Origin: Parasulfuritortus sp037439465
Lineage (GTDB): Bacteria; Pseudomonadota; Gammaproteobacteria; Burkholderiales; Thiobacillaceae
Length of the DNA stretch: 64,000 bases
Reading direction: 5' to 3'
Assembly: GCA_037439465.1 (NCBI GenBank)
Contig: JBBIVX010000009.1
Span: forward strand, 1 to 64,000
A program made the translations under genes and the position numbers. Shown piece after piece: positions 9,179-15,934 of this stretch (position 1 is the first letter of the stretch; each line of letters begins with the position of its first letter). Under the pieces are notes generated by a model that was not told where the DNA came from, ran no database searches, and worked only from the letters and a program-made list of their open reading frames with translations.

Positions 9179-9211
9179 GCCGGCATTCTACCGCGTCGCT
9201 ACGGGTAGAAT
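9179..9211. promoter_or_regulatory. Back-to-back promoters between mutL and the DUF6776 gene
   Basis: On the minus strand TAGAAT (9190-9185) is followed by GCCGGC and then the mutL ATG at 9178, leaving no room for a ribosome binding site. On the plus strand a second TAGAAT occupies 9206-9211, 41 nt before the ATG at 9253. Both look like -10 elements; -35 elements are weak. The mutL arrangement predicts transcription starting at or next to the ATG. Confidence 0.45.
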
Positions 9212-9252
9212 TGACCGCCACACTGCACGCGGCCAGATCGTTCCCTCCCCTT

Positions 9253-10047
9253 ATGCCCATCAAGACCCTGTTCTCCCGCCGGAGACTTGTCCATGCCATC
9301 GGCAAGCCAGAGAAAACGCGCCTGGGCCGACGCCGGTCACAGGCCCATCTCACCTCCCGGCTGGTGATCCGCAAACCGCCTTCCTGGAGCCGGCGCATCC
9401 TCTTGGGCCTGGGCCTGGCCCTGCTGGTTGCCGCCGCGGGTTATGGGCTCTATGCCGCCGGCCAGTTGTCCGCCGGCCATGATCGCTTCCAGGCCGGCGC
9501 GCGCATCGACCAGCTCCGCACCGTGAATGCCGATCAGCGGCAACGGGTCATGCAACTTGATGCCGCCCTGAAACGCGCCACCACGGAACTGATGGTCGCA
9601 CAGGGCGCCAGGCAGGCCCTGGAGACCCAGGTCCGCAGATTGGAGACCGAACTCAGCCAGGTCAACGAAGATATCGCCCTGTTCGAGAACCTGTTCCCCG
9701 CCATGGGTGCGGATGAACAGCCGGCCATCCGCGGTTTTCACATAGCGCCGATCGCCGCCAGCGGCACGCCCACTGCCTGGCGCTATCGTGTGCTGGTCAT
9801 ACGCAACGGCCAACCCAAGACGGCATTCTCCGGCGAATTCCAGCTTCAGGTGCGTTACCGCCTGGCGGGGCGCGAAATCCTTGCCCAAAATGCCGCTACC
9901 GGCCACATCGCCAAACCCCTGGCCTTTCAGCGTTATCAGCGCCTCGACGGGCAGTTTCAGGCTCCCGCCGGCGCCACCCTGCTTGGCGCGCTGGCACGAG
10001 TGATGGAGAATGGCAGGTCTGTCACCGAATACGTCTACCACCCCTGA
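9253..10047 (+). CDS. DUF6776-type membrane-anchored coiled-coil protein
   Basis: 264 aa from the ATG at 9253; a TTG at 9211 is in frame but would add no domain. A basic N-terminus precedes one membrane helix (ILLGLGLALLVAAAGYGLY), then a coiled coil (residues ~95-150, heptads through QALETQVRRLETELSQVNEDI) and a C-terminal beta-rich domain ending VTEYVYHP. This is the architecture of the DUF6776 family found in beta- and gammaproteobacteria, of unknown function. It lies 9 nt before a bactofilin gene and an M23 peptidase gene, so a part in envelope or cytoskeleton organisation is plausible but inferred from neighbours. Confidence 0.7.
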   Translation: MPIKTLFSRRRLVHAIGKPEKTRLGRRRSQAHLTSRLVIRKPPSWSRRILLGLGLALLVAAAGYGLYAAGQLSAGHDRFQAGARIDQLRTVNADQRQRVMQLDAALKRATTELMVAQGARQALETQVRRLETELSQVNEDIALFENLFPAMGADEQPAIRGFHIAPIAASGTPTAWRYRVLVIRNGQPKTAFSGEFQLQVRYRLAGREILAQNAATGHIAKPLAFQRYQRLDGQFQAPAGATLLGALARVMENGRSVTEYVYHP

Positions 10048-10056
10048 GGTTCCATC

Positions 10057-10464
10057 ATGTTCGGAAAGAAGAAAAACGGCAGCGCCGCCAATATCGACTG
10101 TCTCATCAGCGCCAAGACCCGCGTCGAGGGAGACATCCGTTTCGAGGGGGGGCTGCGGGTGGATGGCCAGGTCAAAGGCAATCTGCAAGGCAAACCGGCC
10201 AGCCTGTTGGTAATCAGCGAACAGGCGCGGCTGGAGGGCGAGGTGGTCGCCGCGCAGGCGATCGTCAATGGCACTGTGCTCGGCACGGTCCAGGTCAGCG
10301 ACCGTCTGGAACTGCAACCCAAGGCGCGGATCACCGGCGATGTCCATTACCGCACACTGGAAATGCACCCCGGCGCGGTGGTGGAAGGCCGCCTGATCCA
10401 TCAGGGCAACCACCCGGCAGAGGCCGCGCCGACCGACGAGCCGGTGATCGATCTGAAACTTTGA
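10057..10464 (+). CDS. Bactofilin-family cytoskeletal protein
   Basis: 135 aa. It begins MFGKKK, then a right-handed beta-helix of repeated short strands (TRVEGDIRFEGGLRVDGQV, EGEVVAAQAIVNGTVLGTV, ARITGDVHYRTLEMHPGAV), the hallmark of bactofilins. These self-assemble without nucleotide into filaments that recruit envelope enzymes, for example peptidoglycan hydrolases. The C-terminus is short and acidic. The M23 peptidase gene starts 28 nt downstream; bactofilin/M23 pairs are common and support a role in positioning cell-wall cutting. Confidence 0.9.
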   Translation: MFGKKKNGSAANIDCLISAKTRVEGDIRFEGGLRVDGQVKGNLQGKPASLLVISEQARLEGEVVAAQAIVNGTVLGTVQVSDRLELQPKARITGDVHYRTLEMHPGAVVEGRLIHQGNHPAEAAPTDEPVIDLKL

Positions 10465-10492
10465 GCCGGCAGCGCGCCGGGCGGGGACAGTC

Positions 10493-11359
10493 ATGCACAT
10501 CATCCTGATGTCCGAGCATAGCGGACACACCTACAGCCACCGTTTTCTGCGCCGCCACGCGGTCATGCTGGCGGTGCTGTCCTTGGCCGCCCTGCTCGCC
10601 ACCGGCGTCCTTGGCTTCAGCCTGGCCCCGCGCCCCACGCCGGCACAGGCCACGGCCGCCGCCCAGACACCGCAGCTAAACCAACTGGCCATCGAGGTCG
10701 GCGAGATGCAGGCCCGTCTGGCCAGGCTAACCGCCATTGGCGAACGGGTGGCCCGCAAGGCCGGCCTGCCACTGGCGGAATTGGGCAATAGGGCGACGCC
10801 CGGTCGCGGCGGCCCGCTGGAGACGCTGGACAACGCGGCGCCGACGGCAAGCGACCTGACACGGCTGCTCGACGGCTTGGGCGCCGCCACGGCGAACGAG
10901 TCGGACCGACTCGTCATCCTGGAAAACGAACTGCGCGACCGGCAAATCAAACAAGGCACGGCGTCCATGGACAGGCCTGTGCTCGCCAGCGCCTTTCAGT
11001 CTTCCGCTTTTGGCATCCGCCCCGATCCTTTCACCGGCCGTCTCTCCCACCACCACGGCCTGGATTTCTCGGACACGCTGGGCGCTCCCATCCTGGCGGC
11101 ACGCAGCGGCATCGTCCTGCGGGCGGAGCGGCAAGCCGACTACGGTTATTTGGTGGAATTGGATCACGGCAACGGACTCATCAGCCGCTATGGCCACGCC
11201 GGCCGCCTCCTGGTCAAGCCGGGCGATGTAGTGATACACGGCCAAAAGATCGCGGAAGTGGGTTCCACCGGCCGCTCCACCGGCCCCCACCTGCACTTCG
11301 AAGTGATCAAGGACGGGCTACGGCGCGACCCGGCGGAGTTCCTCGACAACCCCGTTTGA
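10493..11359 (+). CDS. M23-family (LytM) peptidoglycan endopeptidase
   Basis: 288 aa. One N-terminal membrane anchor (MLAVLSLAALLATGVLGFSL) precedes a helical stalk with likely coiled coil (residues ~55-150), then a C-terminal M23 domain. Zinc-site motifs are present: HHHGLDF and the HLHFEV pair near residue 265, with RYGHAG between them. Catalytic residues appear complete, so an active endopeptidase facing the periplasm is expected rather than a degenerate EnvC-type activator. It is third in the cluster with the DUF6776 and bactofilin genes. No clear terminator follows. Confidence 0.9.
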   Translation: MHIILMSEHSGHTYSHRFLRRHAVMLAVLSLAALLATGVLGFSLAPRPTPAQATAAAQTPQLNQLAIEVGEMQARLARLTAIGERVARKAGLPLAELGNRATPGRGGPLETLDNAAPTASDLTRLLDGLGAATANESDRLVILENELRDRQIKQGTASMDRPVLASAFQSSAFGIRPDPFTGRLSHHHGLDFSDTLGAPILAARSGIVLRAERQADYGYLVELDHGNGLISRYGHAGRLLVKPGDVVIHGQKIAEVGSTGRSTGPHLHFEVIKDGLRRDPAEFLDNPV

Positions 11360-11394
11360 GAGCTTGGCAAGCCTGTACGCCGAAGGCGCCGAGC

Positions 11395-11691
11395 CTACCG
11401 CCCGGCGTTGTGGTGGACGGTGGCCCCGGCATACGAAGAAGGAGTGACGCGGGCCTGCGCCAGATATTCGCGCAGGTGACGGATTTCCTGCTTGTTGCAT
11501 ACGCTGCTGTGGTGCGGCCGGTGCAGTATGCCCTCGACGCCGTTGAGCAGCACGCGGATGCGCGCGCCCTGGAGCACTTCCACCTCCGCCCCCAGGTGAT
11601 GCAACAAGGATTCCACCTCCCGCCAGTGGATGTTGGCGCTGGTCGGCTCCTGAAAAATGGCCAGTAGCAAATCGTTGTGTTTGTGGCTCAT
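11395..11691 (-). CDS. HicA-like small protein, no HicB partner
   Basis: 98 aa. The pattern LLLAIFQEP, SANIHWREVESLLHHLGAEV, RIRVLLNGVEGILHRPHH and EIRHLREYLAQARVTP fits a HicA-related double-stranded-RNA-binding-like fold that is often annotated as a HicA family toxin. The conserved HRPH block would carry the active His. No HicB antitoxin gene is adjacent. A GGAG site precedes the ATG. It lies 55 nt downstream of the membrane protein gene on the same strand, so it may belong to the DUF2249 operon. Whether it cuts mRNA is unknown; solitary relatives may have other roles. Confidence 0.6.
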   Translation of the reverse strand: MSHKHNDLLLAIFQEPTSANIHWREVESLLHHLGAEVEVLQGARIRVLLNGVEGILHRPHHSSVCNKQEIRHLREYLAQARVTPSSYAGATVHHNAGR

Positions 11692-11746
11692 GCTGTTCTC
11701 CGCTGGACAACTCTTTTAAGAATATGTCATGCAAAGAAAGCGGCAA

Positions 11747-12850
11747 TCACTCCCGCCAGAGCCAGACGACGAACAGTGCCAGAAACCAGAACAGTGCAGT
11801 TAGAGCGGGCATGCCGGCGCATTTGTAGCCCAATATCGGCAGCAGCGCCGCCGTCAGGAAAAGCAGCGCGCGCAGGCCGCCATGGCGGGCCAGGGCGCGC
11901 CGCCCGGCCTCGTGCCAGGGCGTGGCCACGCCCGGCCGCAGCCAGACCGGCGCCAACTGGCCGGCCGCGCCGGACACCAGGGGAAACAGGAATCCGGGCA
12001 GGAAGATGGTCAGCGGTCCTGGCAGAAGTCCGATACCCTCCACCGTACCCAGCAGGGCACAGACGAATCCCAGCAAGGCCGCGAGCAATACCGGCTCGCC
12101 AGCGTGCAGTGACAGAAGCCGTGGTCGATACAGCCGCCACCAGGCGACGGCCAGCCGCCCCAGCGGCCACAACCAAAGCGCCACCCCCAACCAGGCCAGC
12201 CAGGCCAGCGTGGCCTTGCCCACGGCCAGCAGCAAGGCGCCGGCCAGCGCCCATTTGAGATCGGCGCGCAGCCTGATTCCCGCCTCGGGATCGGCCAGGT
12301 TGGCTACCGTTGGCATCAAAACTTGCAGGGTGCCGATGGCGGTCAGACCGACGAAGCCATAGAGATTGATATGCAGATGGAAGGCGCGCAATTCTCCCCG
12401 CCATTGCGGCAGCAAGGGCATGAGCAGCGCGGCCGCCAGGCCCAGGACGAGGCAGGCCATGGCCGCCAGATACCAGTCCAGGCCGGCATGGGGCCGACCG
12501 AGGGCGGCGTGGCCCTTGCGTCGCATCCAGACCAGCATGGTCACGGCGCCGGCCAGACCCAGTCCGGCCGCCAGCCCGATCACGCCATAATCCAGCCCAC
12601 CCGCGAACACCGCGACAGCGAGTGTGCCGGCCGCCAGCATGAGCCAGGGCAAACGCGCCATGCCGCGGCCGGCGCCGCGGCTGCGTGTCAATACCGGCAC
12701 AAAATGCTGCATGGCGGCCGTGATCAGGCTCATCACCCCCACCGCCAGGACCAGGTGCGCCCAGAAAGGTGGCGGCAAGGCCATGGCCTTGGGCAACGCC
12801 ACAGCGGCGGCCAGCAGCGCCAGGGTCGCAGCCAGCAGCGCCAGCAGCAT
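11747..12850 (-). CDS. Polytopic membrane protein of nitrogen-oxide clusters (NnrS / oxidase subunit I-like), copy A
   Basis: 367 aa, about 10-12 predicted membrane helices. Histidines recur in helix contexts reminiscent of heme-copper oxidase subunit I and NnrS: FWAHLVLAVGVMSLITAAMQHFVPVL, then AFHLHINLYGFVGL followed by TLQVLMP, then a GQLAPVWL segment. The spaced H...Q-x-P pattern recurs in a second protein at 15935-17203. It starts 10 nt after a DUF2249 gene, the same pairing as the second copy. It probably binds heme or metal in the membrane and takes part in NO handling, but no direct functional assignment is possible. Confidence 0.65.
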   Translation of the reverse strand: MLLALLAATLALLAAAVALPKAMALPPPFWAHLVLAVGVMSLITAAMQHFVPVLTRSRGAGRGMARLPWLMLAAGTLAVAVFAGGLDYGVIGLAAGLGLAGAVTMLVWMRRKGHAALGRPHAGLDWYLAAMACLVLGLAAALLMPLLPQWRGELRAFHLHINLYGFVGLTAIGTLQVLMPTVANLADPEAGIRLRADLKWALAGALLLAVGKATLAWLAWLGVALWLWPLGRLAVAWWRLYRPRLLSLHAGEPVLLAALLGFVCALLGTVEGIGLLPGPLTIFLPGFLFPLVSGAAGQLAPVWLRPGVATPWHEAGRRALARHGGLRALLFLTAALLPILGYKCAGMPALTALFWFLALFVVWLWRE

Positions 12851-12860
12851 GGCCGGCCGA

Positions 12861-13127
12861 TCAGCGCTTGATGAAGTCGATCACCACGCCCTGCTCGCTC
12901 TGATCGAGATAATTGATCTCGACGGCTTCGCCATAGCGGGCCTGCATCTGCTGCAACAGGGGGAGGGGATTGTGGTCGTTGACGAAGCGCATCCGCTCGC
13001 CGGCTGTCAGGGCATCGAGCGCGCCGAAGATGGCGGCATGGCGGAAACGCTTGGCGATGCCACGGGCGTCGAAGGGATAGATGCCGTCCGGGCGGTTGTG
13101 ATTGTGCACGGGGATATTGATTTCCAT
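12861..13127 (-). CDS. DUF2249 protein, copy A
   Basis: 88 aa from the ATG at 13127; the frame is open upstream to 13187 but that part overlaps the promoter box. Core features are DARG, a helix RFRHAAIFGALDAL, then GERMRFVNDHNPLPLL and a C-terminal IDFIKR strand, all typical of DUF2249, a TusA-like alpha/beta fold found with denitrification genes and hemerythrins. It may handle sulfur, heme or redox input, but the role is unproven. It is the first gene of an operon with the membrane protein and perhaps the HicA-like gene, behind an FNR/NnrR-type box centred 68 nt upstream. Confidence 0.75.
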   Translation of the reverse strand: MEINIPVHNHNRPDGIYPFDARGIAKRFRHAAIFGALDALTAGERMRFVNDHNPLPLLQQMQARYGEAVEINYLDQSEQGVVIDFIKR

Positions 13128-13188
13128 GATCGGGATGAACAAGTGGTTACAGGAAACGGAATTGTCACCATTATGCCCCCTTCCCACC

Positions 13189-13202
13189 TTGACAGTTGTC
13201 AG
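13189..13202 (-). promoter_or_regulatory. FNR/NnrR-type operator before DUF2249 copy A
   Basis: TTGAC-AGTT-GTCAG on the plus strand: one mismatch from the TTGAC-N4-GTCAA form used by NO-responsive CRP/FNR regulators. Its centre is 68 nt before the ATG at 13127. A possible -10 (GACAAT, 13166-13161) sits about 30 nt downstream of the centre, the class II activator geometry. Confidence 0.55.
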
Positions 13203-13251
13203 TCTAAAGCCCGCCTGCCGGCAAGGTCATCGGCGGCGTCAGGCCTGTTGC

Positions 13252-13664
13252 TCAATGCTCGCCCTTGGTCTTGCGAATGCCGGCCAGCCGGTTGCCCGGC
13301 TTCTGCGGGCCGCCCATGGAAGAGATGTCGTGCAGGGTGCGGTTGCTGCCTCTTTCCGAGCCCCAGATGGCGCGGCAGTGGCGGATCATGTCAGGCACCT
13401 GTGCCTGGACATTGTGTTCCTCATAGAAGTCGCGGATGAAATAGATCACGTCCCAGTGCTCTGCGGTGAGGGTCAAGCCCTCGGCAGCCGCCTGGGCACA
13501 GGCGAAGCCCTCCGTTCATTCATTGAAATTGAGGATGTAACCCTCTGGATCCGTCAATATCTATCTCCCCCCCGGCCATTGACGTTCAGCGTGCGCGTAT
13601 AGATGGCATAGGGATTGGCTGTATCCATGGCTTTTGAGGTAATGCCCTTGGGTGTTCCAAGCAT
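13252..13664 (-). pseudogene. Decayed DsrC/TusE-family gene of the lost nar locus
   Basis: ATG at 13664 follows an AGGAG site and opens MLGTPKGITSKAM, then YTRTLNVNGR. After a run of seven C on the plus strand (13567-13573) the frame is broken and closes at 13554. Family sequence resumes in another frame as ILTDPEGYILNFNE, hits TGA at 13518-13516, then continues in the same frame as TEGFACAQAAAEG, LTAEHWDVIYFIRDFYEEHN to 13252. The TGA replaces a Trp conserved in DsrC (SDW). The C-terminus (GNRLAGIRKTKGEH) lacks both DsrC cysteines, so the parent was a cysteine-less paralogue. At least one frameshift and one nonsense change make a pseudogene. It sits beside the narI fragment. Confidence 0.7.
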
Positions 13665-13687
13665 GGAAGACTCCTGTCGACGGGGGT

Positions 13688-13768
13688 AAAAAAAACGCCG
13701 CGGCCTTTCTCGCGTTAAGTAGGTCTGGCTGCGAAGGAGACGCGAGAAGGAGGAAGCGCCGCGGCGGC
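13688..13768 (-). terminator. Rho-independent terminator behind the narI fragment
   Basis: Reading on the minus strand, an arm containing CGCCGCGGCG and TTCTCGCG pairs with CGCGAGAA and GCCGCGGCG, and is followed by eight T (plus-strand A at 13688-13695). The arms are imperfect but long, with a ~26-nt loop. It lies just after the narI stop codon and would have ended the nar operon. Confidence 0.6.
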
Positions 13769-13776
13769 AAAAACAG

Positions 13777-14172
13777 TCAGGTCCGCCTCGCCCGCACCAC
13801 CTGGTAGGCACGGAACAGATAGCCCACGGGCGCGCTCCAGATGTGGATAAGACGGGTGAAGGGAAAGAACAGGAGCACCGAAAGGCCGAGGAAGATATGT
13901 ACCTTATAGACGGCGTCCAGATCGCGTAGCAGGTCCGGGTTGGCTTGCAGCATGACGACGCTCTGCACCCATTCGGCGAGACGGATCATCACTGTGGCGT
14001 CGCCACCCTCGGCATGGCCAACCGACCAGAAAATGGTGGAGAAGCCGACCGACGCCGTCATGATCAACCAGCCCAGTATGTTGATGTCCATCCAGCGGCT
14101 GGCGGCCCGTACCCGCTTGTTGAACAGGCGCCGCAGCCACAGAATGGCGCCGCCCAAGATGACCGCCAGGCT
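13777..14172 (-). pseudogene. narI: narI fragment (respiratory nitrate reductase gamma subunit, C-terminal half)
   Basis: The minus-strand frame encodes the C-terminal half of NarI, the heme b membrane subunit of nitrate reductase: VILGGAILWLRR, DINILGWLIMTASVGFSTIFWSVGH, KVHIFLGLSVLLFFPFTRLIHIWSAP, then GYLFRAYQVVRARR to the stop at 13777. Two distal histidine-bearing helices remain. Intact NarI is ~225 aa with five helices; the first two or so, including the start, are missing. The frame ends upstream at a TAG (14178-14176) exactly where the narL fragment begins on the other strand. narGHJ are not present, so this is a deletion remnant. Confidence 0.8.
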
Positions 14173-14428
14173 GGCCTACGCCCTACGCGAGGATGCCCAG
14201 CCGTGCGACCCCGATGCGGCCGGTCTAACTGACCAGGAGCGTCGCATCCTCGAACTCATCGCTGCTGGCATGAGCAACAAGGCCGTCGCCCGCGAACTCA
14301 GCATCACCGATGGCACAGTCAAGGTGCATGTCAAGCACCTGCTGCGCAAGCTCAACCTGCGCTCGCGCCTGGAAGCCGCGGTATGGGCCATCGAACACCG
14401 GCGCGGAGGGGGCGGACTGCAGGAGTGA
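14159..14428 (+). pseudogene. narL: narL fragment (LuxR-type DNA-binding domain only)
   Basis: 89 codons from a fortuitous ATG at 14159. Homology to NarL-type response regulators begins around 14180: a linker, then LTDQERRILELIAAGMSNK, the helix-turn-helix ARELSITDGTVKVHVKHLL and RSRLEAAVWAIEHR. The N-terminal receiver domain with its phosphorylated Asp is absent. The 5' end abuts the truncated narI 5' end on the opposite strand. A free HTH domain could in principle still bind DNA, but position and truncation argue for a deletion product. Confidence 0.75.
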
Positions 14429-14456
14429 ATACCCACCCCGCGACTGGGGGCGCGGG

Positions 14457-14470
14457 TTGATCGTCGTCAA
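14457..14470 (+). promoter_or_regulatory. FNR/NnrR-type operator before nnrS
   Basis: TTGAT-CGTC-GTCAA, an exact match to the CRP/FNR-family 5-4-5 inverted repeat. The centre lies 62 nt before the nnrS start. TAATAT at 14493-14498 is a good -10 about 30 nt downstream of the centre, the expected class II spacing. Confidence 0.65.
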
Positions 14471-14525
14471 ATGCCAAAGCGAGTGGCAGGCTTAATATGG
14501 TCCCACTTCTTCCAGTCAAACCGCC

Positions 14526-15734
14526 GTGCCACGCCTCTGGCTCACCCTCACCGCCGCCGCTCACCGCCCCTGTTTCCTGGCCGGCGCCGCCCAGGCTGTA
14601 TTTGTCATGCTCTGGTGGATTATGGACCTGGAAACGCGCCGCGCAGGCTGGCCCGGCCTCACAAGCACGCTCGTGCCGCCAGCGGCGGCCCATGCCTGGT
14701 TACTGCTGTTTGGCTTTTTCCCCTTCTTCATCTTCGGTTTCCTGTTCACCGCCCTGCCCAACTGGGTCAACGGCCGCGCCATTCCCCGCCCGCTCTACCT
14801 GGCCGCCTGTCTGCCGATGGCCGCAGGCGCCGCGCTCTTCTACCCCGGCCTCTTCCTGCCCGGCCTGGCAGCCTGGGCCGTATGCTTGCATGGAGTGGGC
14901 TGGACGATCGGCCTTGGCGCCCTGATCCGGGTGCTGCTCACCGCACCCGCCGGCGACAAGCGTCAACCCTGGATCTGCCTCGGCGCCGTCCTGGCCGGGC
15001 TGCTGAGCGAGCTGATCTTTCTGTTCGGGCTGCCAGGCAGGCCGCCTCTGTTTGCTCTGGCCGAGACCCTGGCCATATGGGGTTTTCTCACCCCACTCTT
15101 CCTGGCTGTCTGCCACCGCATGATCCCGTTCTTCACCAGCCGCATTGTCACCAACTACGTCATGGTGCGTCCTTACGGGCCGCTCTGGCTGATGCTGGCC
15201 GCCTGCCTCGCGCATATCTGTCTGGAAGTGGCTGGGCTCCCCCAATGGACCTGGCCCGGCGACCTGCTGTTGAGCCTGCTGGCCGCCTGGTTCATCAGCC
15301 GCTGGGGTATCGCCCGCAGCTTCAAGGCACGGTTGCTGGCCATGCTGCATGTCGCCTTCGTCTGGGCCGCGCTGGCCTTCGCCCTGTCCGCCCTGTCCAG
15401 CCTCATGCTCCTACTGGGCCATGGCGGCCTCGGCCTGGCCCCGCCGCACGCCCTCGGCATCGGTTTCTTCGGCGCCATGCTCCTGGGCATGGCCTCCCGT
15501 GTCAGCCTGGGCCATTCCGGCCGCCCGCTACATGCAGACGGCTATACCTGGGCCCTGTTCTGGCTCATCCAGGTGACTGCCATGCTCCGTCTCCTGCCTG
15601 AAGTCTTCCCCGCTGCCCTGGCCTATCGCCCGGTGACGATGGCCGCCCTCTTGTGGCTGTTCACCTTTGCGGCCTGGACCTGGAAATACGCGCCCTTCTA
15701 CTGGCGTCCGCGCGCCGACGGCAAAGCAGGGTGA
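14526..15734 (+). CDS. nnrS: NnrS family heme-copper membrane protein
   Basis: 402 aa with ~12 membrane helices and a GTG start. It carries NnrS hallmarks: an N-terminal HRPCFLAGAAQAVF block, LFALAETLAIWGFLTPLFLAVCHRMIPFF split over helices, and the C-terminal HALGIGFFGAMLLGMASRVSLGHSGRPL region. NnrS is a heme- and copper-containing membrane protein tied to NO tolerance in denitrifiers and usually controlled by NnrR. The FNR-type box upstream fits that. A 36-aa membrane protein gene follows 55 nt downstream. It sits between two DUF2249 cassettes. Confidence 0.88.
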   Translation: MPRLWLTLTAAAHRPCFLAGAAQAVFVMLWWIMDLETRRAGWPGLTSTLVPPAAAHAWLLLFGFFPFFIFGFLFTALPNWVNGRAIPRPLYLAACLPMAAGAALFYPGLFLPGLAAWAVCLHGVGWTIGLGALIRVLLTAPAGDKRQPWICLGAVLAGLLSELIFLFGLPGRPPLFALAETLAIWGFLTPLFLAVCHRMIPFFTSRIVTNYVMVRPYGPLWLMLAACLAHICLEVAGLPQWTWPGDLLLSLLAAWFISRWGIARSFKARLLAMLHVAFVWAALAFALSALSSLMLLLGHGGLGLAPPHALGIGFFGAMLLGMASRVSLGHSGRPLHADGYTWALFWLIQVTAMLRLLPEVFPAALAYRPVTMAALLWLFTFAAWTWKYAPFYWRPRADGKAG

Positions 15735-15789
15735 AGTAGGCGTACACGCCATTCTTACCGCCGTTATTCATTTACAAGGAGTCCACATC

Positions 15790-15900
15790 ATGAATTTGCA
15801 GCGCCTCTTCGAAAAGAGCGAAAACGCCGCCGTCGCCATCGTCTTCGTTTTCTTCCTCGTCACCCACTTCGGCATGCTGTACTTGCTCGGGGCGGTCTGA
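15790..15900 (+). CDS. 36-aa single-span membrane protein
   Basis: A short gene with an AAGGAG site (15776-15781) 8 nt before the ATG. The peptide opens MNLQRLFEKSENAAVA and continues with a ~20-residue hydrophobic helix containing one His, ending LLGAV. It lies 55 nt after nnrS on the same strand and probably shares its FNR-type promoter. The size and single helix recall small accessory subunits of heme-copper oxidases, but no family was recognised. The strong ribosome binding site and the composition support translation. Confidence 0.6.
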   Translation: MNLQRLFEKSENAAVAIVFVFFLVTHFGMLYLLGAV

Positions 15901-15934
15901 CGTCTTACCCCAGGGGGCGCCCTAAGGGCAGGAT

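Noticed and set aside
13516..13518. In-frame TGA in the DsrC-like gene as a selenocysteine or recoded codon
   Set aside because: It replaces a conserved Trp, the same gene is also frameshifted upstream, and no SECIS-like hairpin was seen just after it.
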